NCBI RefSeq assembly: GCF_050003625.1 | Contig: NC_134399.1 | Span: 225,612,975-225,676,974, forward strand | DNA: 64,000 nucleotides | Direction: 5' to 3' | DNA from: Haematobia irritans | Lineage: Eukaryota; Arthropoda; Insecta; Diptera; Muscidae | In this document: positions 57,270 through 64,000 of the stretch, piece by piece | Layout: every line of letters begins with the position of its first letter | How positions within the stretch are numbered: position 1 is the stretch's first letter | Program-made: the position numbers and the translations under genes | Notes under the pieces: generated by a model | The model's database searches: none | The model's input: the letters and a program-made list of their open reading frames with translations, nothing else | What the model was told of the DNA's origin: nothing

Positions 57270-57892
57270 TAGTTTGTGTTTTATTCAAAATCAACATCGG
57301 CCCTTGAAATTTTACCCATCCTTCACAAATGATTTACCAAGGTAGAGTCTTCTACAATATAATTCAGGATTTCTTAAAATTTGTGAATTTTTCCAGTATT
57401 GAACCCTTCTTGAATTCATATAGACTAAATACACTTTTGGATTTTTGATCTCCAAATGTGAACAACAAAAATAATAATGGCTGATGTACTTCCTGAATTT
57501 ATTGTAAAATATTTACTTATATTTGTGAAATCGGAGTAATTCTCAACGGTAACGTTGATCACCACCTAATGCTACTACTTAGCTACAATACGATTGACGA
57601 GATAGTAAAAACCAGTGTTGCTAAGTTGGAGGTTTCCACCCAATTTAGGACAGGAATTTTTATTTGCTGAAGGCTTATATTAACTTTTGTAAAAAAAATC
57701 TTTTCCATTCATAAATAAATTTTGGAAAAAGCTGACTTAACTGTTCGATTATTTTCTTTTTATCATAAATCTTTTGTCTTCAAATATGAAAATTATAGTA
57801 TCAATCACAATTTTAATTGGGCACAAAAAATACTTGATTAAAAAATTTATTGATTTGATTAGCAAATATTCCGGATGACATGTAGATAAATT
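57270..57892. other. AT-rich segment with a MITE4 scrap
   Basis: 57780-57860 resembles MITE4 (AAAAAATTTATTGATTTG). The rest is unassigned, without a gene. Confidence 0.3.
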
Positions 57893-58150
57893 TTTTTTTT
57901 TTTTTTTTATCTCAGCTTAAAGCCATGCATTGACTAAACTACAAGTGTAGCTTAACCAACAGAGGAAAAGTATGCTTATCAAATTTATTTGGGCAAAGCC
58001 CTATAGACTGCAAGATGGTTGGATGTACAGCTGTTTCGGAATTACCACATTCCTCATCAGCATCCTCTACTTGCAGCAAAACTATCAACCAATTATCAGA
58101 ATAAATTCGGGTAATTCACTCAACCCAACGTGAACTACACTTGAACCTCC
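57893..58150 (-). mobile_element. 5'-truncated LINE-like 3' end with poly-A
   Basis: On the minus strand it runs from GGGAGGTTCAAGTGTAG to GGCTTTAAGCTGAGAT followed by a run of about 20 A. Relatives at 23880 and 41345. No ORF is retained, so the LINE clade is unknown. Confidence 0.65.
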
Positions 58151-58326
58151 CGAATTTTTTAATTGGAATCTAAGATGTTTTTTCATATATCGGAGAAGGT
58201 TTAGAACACTGTGCGCTGTCGCATTAACTTAGTCCGTGCATACTTATGAATTTATTTGTTGTTGACTTGACAAACATTTGCACACCAGTGAAAAATAGTC
58301 ACAGTGAAAACAAATGAAAGAAAGAC

Positions 58327-58362
<36 letters not shown>

Positions 58363-59855
58363 GAGCAAATATAAGTAAGGATGATGGACATTATAACCGA
58401 GTGGGTAGATGTCAGGGTTTGCAGCAAGGAAATATGTTATTAGGTCTTTGTGAAATATTTTTTACTGACTTTTTGATGGAAATGGACAAAAGTCAAAGGT
58501 ATTTCAAATTTGACAAGATTTTTCAAAATCAACAAAACAAAAATATATTTATATTATAGTATTCTTAGCAGCCAATATAAATATATATTTGTCTGTTTGC
58601 CTAAAAATTCCATTACAAGGGCTATCTAGAGAAGACTTTGTAAAAATTCCCCTTTTACAAAACACCTAAGGGAAATTGTAAACCCTATCCTACGTAGATT
58701 GTATTGCTTTGCATGTACCTCCTGTCCTTCTTACTTGTCTCGGTGAGGAATATAAATTGCAACCAAGAGAGAATAGGTTAAATCCTCATTTACTCGCACT
58801 TCCTGCTGTGACAAATGTTATCGCTTCTGTTTCTGGCTGACGTTCTGTGCCCCACCGCCCCATCACCATCCATAATGTCAAACATTCACCCGCTTTTATC
58901 CCTAGGACCTAAAACCTGAGGGCAATGACAAAAGGCTACTGTGCTGTAATCTATCCTAGACTGCCACTATGGCCAGTCCAAAGAATAGGTTCCGGTAGCT
59001 AAAGGACTGGGTGGAGGATTAGGGTGTAGATAGATGGTCAAGCACTTACCACTGAATTTCCTTTCTACACCAATTTCAATGAAAATGTGCTCTTTGAGGT
59101 TAATGAGTTGTCTATTAGCAAAAATAACAATAACTTCAACGGAGAAAAGTGCAAAATAAATTATTTACATTTAAATGTAGTTGTGTGAGTGTGTTGGTGT
59201 GTAATATCCTGCAGATGACATGAAAGCCGACCATCATCCTATCGTTTAGAGGATTCATTCATTCTCTCCTGTTGATTTAATAACCAATCTTCTTTTAAGA
59301 TGGCTTTGTATTATTACGAACATTCATTCCAATCATCCCATTCCTTGGCCTGAAGCATGTGAAGCTAATCACCACACACCCTTGCCGCATCTACTTAGTC
59401 CGACAAGGGACAAATGAGTTTGTCGTCTGCCTTCTTCTTAGATTTTAATGCTGCGACATTAACATTTCTCCTATTTAAGGATTATGCTAAGCAATCTCCA
59501 TGGCAAAATTTTCTATTGCAGAAGAAGGACTAGGTCGATGACAGACCCAATGGTCTATACGTAGTTTTCGATGAGATCAGTGTTAAAATGGAGATGCAAT
59601 TTTCAAGGCAGAATGTCATATTCCCATCTATTCTCATTGGTATTAAAATTAAAATTTCTGATGATCATACTAAGAGCATACAATTACAACTATATTATTA
59701 TTGTTATTAAATGTAACATTATCCATAATAAGAACCCTAGAGTACAAAGAGAAAAAGGTATATTTTCATTTGTTCAGGTTTAAACAAAAAGTGTTTAAAG
59801 TTTTAACGCAACATTTGTAAGAGCAAGTACACACAAAACAAAACTACTGAGTACA
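58151..59855. other. unique-looking DNA, no gene supported
   Basis: Includes an (AGAT)n/(AGAC)n microsatellite at 58327-58363. No coding evidence. Confidence 0.35.
58327..58363. repeat. (GATA)n/(GACA)n microsatellite
   Basis: AGATAGATAGATAG passing into ACAGACAGACAGACAGACAG. Confidence 0.9.
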
Positions 59856-59865
59856 GTAGAAAGTC

Positions 59866-60600
59866 GGGCGGAACCGACTATATCATACCCTAAACCATCC
59901 CTACTGAATTAGTATTCGTACTAAAATGTTCACATTTTAATTCGATTTTATGGTCGAGATCAGAGAATGAAGCCGACCCATTTTTGTCGGCGGCGGCTGA
60001 CACTAAATTTTTGGCTCCGGCGGCGGCGGCTTGAAGGCTAAGCCGATAAAAAATTGTCTATTTGGCGGCGCAAATTTATCTATTATAAAATCAATTTGAA
60101 GTTTTCCGAATTGTAATGAGATTAGTTGTACGTACAACCAATCTTACAATCGAATTTACATTACATTAAAATTTTTTTAGCTAAATTTTTGTAAAACTAT
60201 TATAGCAACTTGATACTAATTGATTGAAAGTGGAAAGTTCAAAATTTTGGCAAAAACTATAACAAATATTATTAATTTTTTCTGATATAAATCAATGTTT
60301 TAGATTAATTGGCGGCTAAATTTGAGTCCAGATGAGTCGGCATATTCGGCGGCGGCGTCGACTGCTAAAAACGGGTCGGCGACGGCTAAAATCGGCGGCG
60401 CGACTCGGCGGCTTCATTCTCTGGTCGAGATTAATATTTTTATTTGCGTTCTGAGTACGTATAACCTCAAAAATGTCAATATTTCCAATAGAGCTGTCAG
60501 GTGGCAGATTCCACCACCGGATTTGCCCAAGGCCAAGTCCAAAGTCAATGGATATTTCAAAAGCCCATTCAACTAATTTTTATTCTGGAAAGTTAAATGT
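59866..60600 (-). mobile_element. DINE-like third subfamily, split by a hAT MITE
   Basis: GTAGAAAGTCGGGCGGAACC with hairpin at the left. The sequence continues after the insert as GTCGAGATTAATATTTTT. A second copy of the same inner region lies at 60905-61075 without the insert. Confidence 0.55.
59961..60423. mobile_element. GGC-rich hAT MITE
   Basis: 463 bp. CAGAGAATGAAGCCG at the left, inverse GGCTTCATTCTCTG at the right, flanked by GTCGAGAT on both sides (59953-59960, 60424-60431). The subterminal parts are packed with GGC and GTCGGC repeats in an otherwise AT-rich region. No ORF of its own. Confidence 0.88.
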
Positions 60601-60613
60601 GGTAAAATATTTT

Positions 60614-60872
60614 CTAATGTGAGAAAAAGCTCTTCATTTTGATTATTTTTTGGTTACTCCAACCAACGTACTGTGGGTCCAGTGACCGAATCTTTTTGAC
60701 ACTCAAATATTCATGTAATACTGAATGTACACTGGTCCCAGTAGTGTCTATAGTTGTTGTCTCAATTTCACAATCTGGCAATATCAGTTGGCACACAGCA
60801 TCAATGGTTTCTGGAACAACTGAGTTTGGACGACCTTCACGATATTCGTCTTGGATAAACACTGGTCCTTGA
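60614..60872 (-). pseudogene. mariner transposase N-terminal fragment
   Basis: Reads FIQDEYREGRPNSVVPETID, then ATTTIDTTGTSVHSVLHEYL and SVKKIR. This is the second helix-turn-helix part of a mariner transposase (DEFREGRPK...IDAV, GTS-HSILHEHL...VKKI in relatives). No catalytic part is present and flanking terminal repeats are not seen. It differs from the rosa and ITmD37E copies in the window, so it is a third mariner lineage. Confidence 0.65.
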
Positions 60873-60904
60873 CGGAGCTACATCGCCAAAAATTGAATAA
60901 AGTT

Positions 60905-61078
60905 CATCGATACACTGTTATTGAGTTAATCCACGATTTAATTCCATTATTGGTCGAGATGATTTTTTTTTTAAGTTGCTGTGAACATAACCTTAAAAAT
61001 GTTAAGCTTTGCGATAGAGCTGTCATTTGGCAGATTGCAATACTAAGCTTGCCGAATGCGGCCAGATAAAATGAAACT
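60905..61078 (-). repeat. uninterrupted copy of the 59866-60600 region
   Basis: TTGGTCGAGATGATTTTTTT and ACCTTAAAAATGTTAAGC, CGATAGAGCTGTCATTTGGC match 59945-59960 joined to 60424-60510. Confidence 0.6.
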
Positions 61079-61084
61079 CTCGTA

Positions 61085-61578
61085 CACGGACGAAAAAGAC
61101 TGTTTTTCATATGTTTGGGCGTAAAAATGATATGTTTGGAACTCAATTTTGTTAACACAATATTTTTAAGTGCAAGCATATAATGTTAATAAACTAGCAT
61201 AACATATTTGGTACATATATGTTAATATGTTAGAACATATTTTGTTTGGGACATAAACTGTTTGTAAATATAATATGCTTAGATGCAAACATATATTAAT
61301 TTAGAAATAGCCTATAAATATATATGTGTTTAGAAAGAGAAACCTAGAGAGTATGCTGCAAGTAAAATAATGGAAGTAACCAATAGGCGCCTTAAAAATA
61401 TATCCACACAAAAAAAATGTCATTAAATTTTTTTTTCTACCAGTGTATGCCCTAAGGTGAAACCTAATATGTTTGAACAATACAAACAATATTTTGTTTG
61501 CACCAATGCTGAAAATGTATATGCTTGAAGCAAAATGTGTTTGGGGCATATGTTACAGAAGCGATTTTTTTGAGGGTG
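61085..61578 (-). mobile_element. MITE3 subfamily b, complete
   Basis: 494 bp between TA dinucleotides. CACGGACGAAAAAGACTG at the left, TTTTTTTGAGGGTG at the right. The same motif style as MITE3. Confidence 0.8.
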
Positions 61579-62547
61579 TATATATATTTCGTCCGATATA
61601 TTAGGTTAATCCCTCCATTAAGCTTTTTCAGATTTGTCACAACGGCCCTTAACAAATAAAAACAAGTAAGGAAAGTCTAAAGTCAGGCGGGGCCGACTAT
61701 ATTATACCCTGCACCACTTTGTAGATCTAAATTTTCGATACCATATCACATCCGTCAAATATGTTGGGTGCTTGGATATGGACAGAATTTGATAAACTTC
61801 TACAAAATCTATAGACTCAAAAATTAAGTCGGCTAATGCACTAGGGTGGAACACAATGTTAAAAAATAAGGGAAACATTTAAATCTGAAGCAATTTTAAG
61901 GAAACTTCGCAAAAGTTTATTTATGATTTATCGCTCGATATATATGTATTACAAGTTTAGGAAAATTAGAATCATTTTTACAACTTTTCGACAAAGCAGT
62001 GACGATTTAACAAGGAAAATGTTGGTATTTCGACCATTCTTGTCGAAATCAGAAAAACATATATATGGGAGCTATATCTAAATCTGAACCGATTTCAATC
62101 AAATTTGGTGCACATGACTATATTACTAATTGTACTCCTAGTGCAAAATTTCAAATAAATTGGGCTAAAACTTTGGCTTCTGGGGCCATATAAGTCCATA
62201 TCGGGCGAAAAATATATATGGAAGCTATATCTAAATTTGAACCGATTTCAATCAAATTTGGCACACATGACTATACTACCAATTGTAGTCCTTGTGCAAA
62301 ATTTCAAGCTAATCGGGATAAAACTCTGGCTTCTGGGTCCATATAAGTGCATATCGGACGAAAGATATATATGGGAGCTATATCTAAATCAGAATCGATT
62401 TCAACCAAGTTTGGCACGCATAGCTACAATGCTAAATCTACTCGCTGTGCAAAATTTCAACCAAATTGGGCCAAAACTCTGGCTTTTAGGACCATATTAG
62501 TCAAAATTTCAAGCAAATCGGTATAAAACTCTGGCTGCTGGGTCCAT

Positions 62548-63638
62548 AAAGGGTGCTACTCGCACGCAAAGCTGGCAAAATCGCTAAAAGTTGCCAAATC
62601 AACCGTTACAAATGTAATTAAAGTGTTTGGGGAACATTTGTCGACAACCAGGAAGTCTGGATCGGGGGGAAATCGAAAACCGGAAGCCGCTGAGACGACA
62701 AAGAGAGTTGCCGGTAGTTTCAAGCGAAACCCTAACCTCTCACTCCGAGATGCCGCAAATAAGCTGGGTGTATCGTCTACAACCGTGCATTGAGCCCAAA
62801 AACGAGCCGGACTATCGACTTACAAGAAGGTAGTGACTCCAAATCGCGATGATAAACAAAATACGGCGGCCAAAGCGCGATCCCGGAGGCTGTACACGAC
62901 GATGCTGACGAAGTTTGACTGCGTGGTAATGGACGACGAAACCTACGTCAAAGCCGACTACAAGCAGCTTTCGGGACAGGAGTTTTATACGACAAAAGGA
63001 AGGGGGAAGGTAGCAGATATTTTCAAGCACATAAAACTGTCAAAGTTCGCAAAGAAATATCTGGTTTGGCAAGCCATCTGTACCTGTGTCTTGAAAAGCA
63101 GCATTTTCATAGCTTCCGGGACTATCAACCAAGAAATTTACGTGAAAGAGTGTTTGAATAAACGTCTGCTGCCTTTCCTGAAGAAACACGGTTGTTCCGT
63201 ACTGTTTTGGCCGGATTTGGCATCTTGCCATTACGGTAAAAAGGCCATGGAGTGGTACGCCGCCAACAACGTGCAGGTGGTTCCCAAGGACAAGAACCCT
63301 CCGAACACGCCAGAGCTCCGCCCAATTGAGAAATACTGGGCTATTGTCAAGCGGAACCTAAAGAAGACCAAAAAACTGCTAAGGACGAGCTGCCGTTCAA
63401 GGCAAACTGGCTTTCTGCGGCGAAGAAGGTGGACAAGGTGGCTGTACAAAATCTGATGGCAGGTGTCAAGCGAGAGGCCCGGCAATTCGGATTTGGAAAA
63501 GCGAAAGCCTAACTGAATATTTTTCCTGAATTTTATACTAATTGAACTTGAAAAAGAAATTTAATTTGATGTTTTAAATAAACGATTTCACCGATTTACA
63601 CGCGTTTTCCCTTGACCAAATTTTGACCGTATCACCCT
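62548..63638 (+). mobile_element. ITmD37E element, copy 2, left end deleted internally
   Basis: The right terminal repeat is complete (TTTGACCGTATCACCCTTT). At the left only AAGGGTG remains before the sequence jumps to codon about 26 (CTACTCGCACGCAAAGCTGG). The site is GGTCCATA | element | TATTAGTGCATATCGG, the normal DINE sequence around one TA, so the outermost bases are still in place. Confidence 0.9.
62556..63512 (+). pseudogene. ITmD37E-type transposase, copy 2
   Basis: The first 25 or so codons are lost. The frame is then continuous through KSGSGGNRKPEAAETTKR and NPNLSLRDAANKLGVSSTTV to a TGA at 62791 (CGA in copy 1), and continues at 62833 through MDDETYVKAD, FWPDLASCHYG and RPIEKYWAI. 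All three catalytic residues are kept here. A one-base deletion in a poly-A run near 63370 shifts the last 45 or so codons, whose correct reading ends FGFGKAKA at 63512. The lesions differ from those of copy 1, so the two copies decayed independently. Confidence 0.9.
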
Positions 63639-63972
63639 TTATTAGTGCATATCGGCCGAAATATATATATGGGAGCTATATCTAAATCTGAACCGATTTC
63701 TTCCAAAATCAATAGGGTTCTAATCTGACCTAAATTAGGAACATGTGCCAAATTTGAAGGCGATTGGACTTAAATTGCCACCTAGACTTTGATCACAAAA
63801 ATGTGTTCACAGACAGACGGACGGACAGACAGACATGGTTATATCGACTCAGGGACTCACCCTGAGCATTATTGCCAAAGACGCCATGTGTCTATCTCGT
63901 CTCCTTCTGGGTGTTACAAACATATGCACTAACTTATAATACCCTGTTCCACAGTGTGGCGCAGGGTATAAA

Positions 63973-64000
63973 GATCAATTTAGACACATTTATGAATGAG
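63973..64000. other. window end, unassigned
   Basis: 28 bp after the DINE element; nothing to say. Confidence 0.3.

Larger units (their letters stand above)
61662..63972 (-). mobile_element. DINE-1-like element, complete, with a Tc1-type insertion
   Basis: ACAAGTAAGG and hairpin at 61662; 153-bp-type units; 5' region with GGACGGACAGACAGACATGG and stem ending at 63972. Interrupted from 62548 to 63638. Confidence 0.8.

Overview
The window looks like intergenic or intronic euchromatin of a higher (calyptrate-like) fly. The evidence is the AT-rich sequence, an intact BEL/Pao retrotransposon, rosa-type (DD41D) and ITmD37E-type (DD37E) Tc1/mariner relics, tRNA-derived SINEs, and many INE-1/DINE-1-like Helitron-type elements. 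The last carry the phrase GAGTCGATATAACCATGTCC followed by CCGTCTGTC runs, which recalls Drosophila INE-1. The species assignment is inference. A 100-N scaffold gap lies at 9209-9308.

Host coding content is small. The best case is a 3' terminal exon at 7118-7611 (+), encoding a Thr/Pro-rich stretch, an acidic patch and a very basic C-terminus, with AATAAA at 7645. Weaker candidates are a first coding exon ending in a perfect GTAAGT donor (22784-22860, +), a short signal-peptide ORF (36555-36755, -) and a 46-codon coding-like fragment (1859-1999, +). No genuine tRNA or rRNA gene was found.

Layout. 1-6756: DINE-like elements holding a deleted rosa mariner, small TA-target MITEs, and a 925-bp terminal-inverted-repeat element with two divergent tRNA-like modules (3481-4405). 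6757-11610: host exon, SINE pieces, gap, mostly unique DNA. 11614-21116: a MITE, inside it a DINE-like element, inside that an intact BEL element (12985-20180) with two 789-bp LTRs. 21117-30734: a decayed mariner, a hAT relic split by a SINE, a MITE inside a MITE, a foldback element and a piggyBac-type element (TTAA flanks). 30775-36990: further MITE and DINE copies, then mostly unique DNA. 37105-41190: a 3-kb array of a 29-bp unit with higher-order structure, followed by a second kind of ~150-bp repeat. 41345-47892: LINE-like tails, MITEs, a 740-bp tandem duplication carrying the double tRNA-like module, and a full SINE with a 13-bp target duplication. 48945-52261: an inverted DINE pair, a 1457-bp hAT element with an 8-bp target duplication, and tandem DINE 3' ends. 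52262-64000: unique DNA, two differently broken ITmD37E copies, a GGC-rich hAT MITE and terminal DINE copies.

The dominant theme is nested insertion. Several nestings can be proved inside the window because an uninterrupted copy of the host repeat is also present (hAT/SINE, MITE1/MITE3, piggyBac-type/MITE2, GGC-rich hAT/DINE-type repeat). This gives a relative order of transposition waves, with the BEL element among the youngest because its LTRs look identical.
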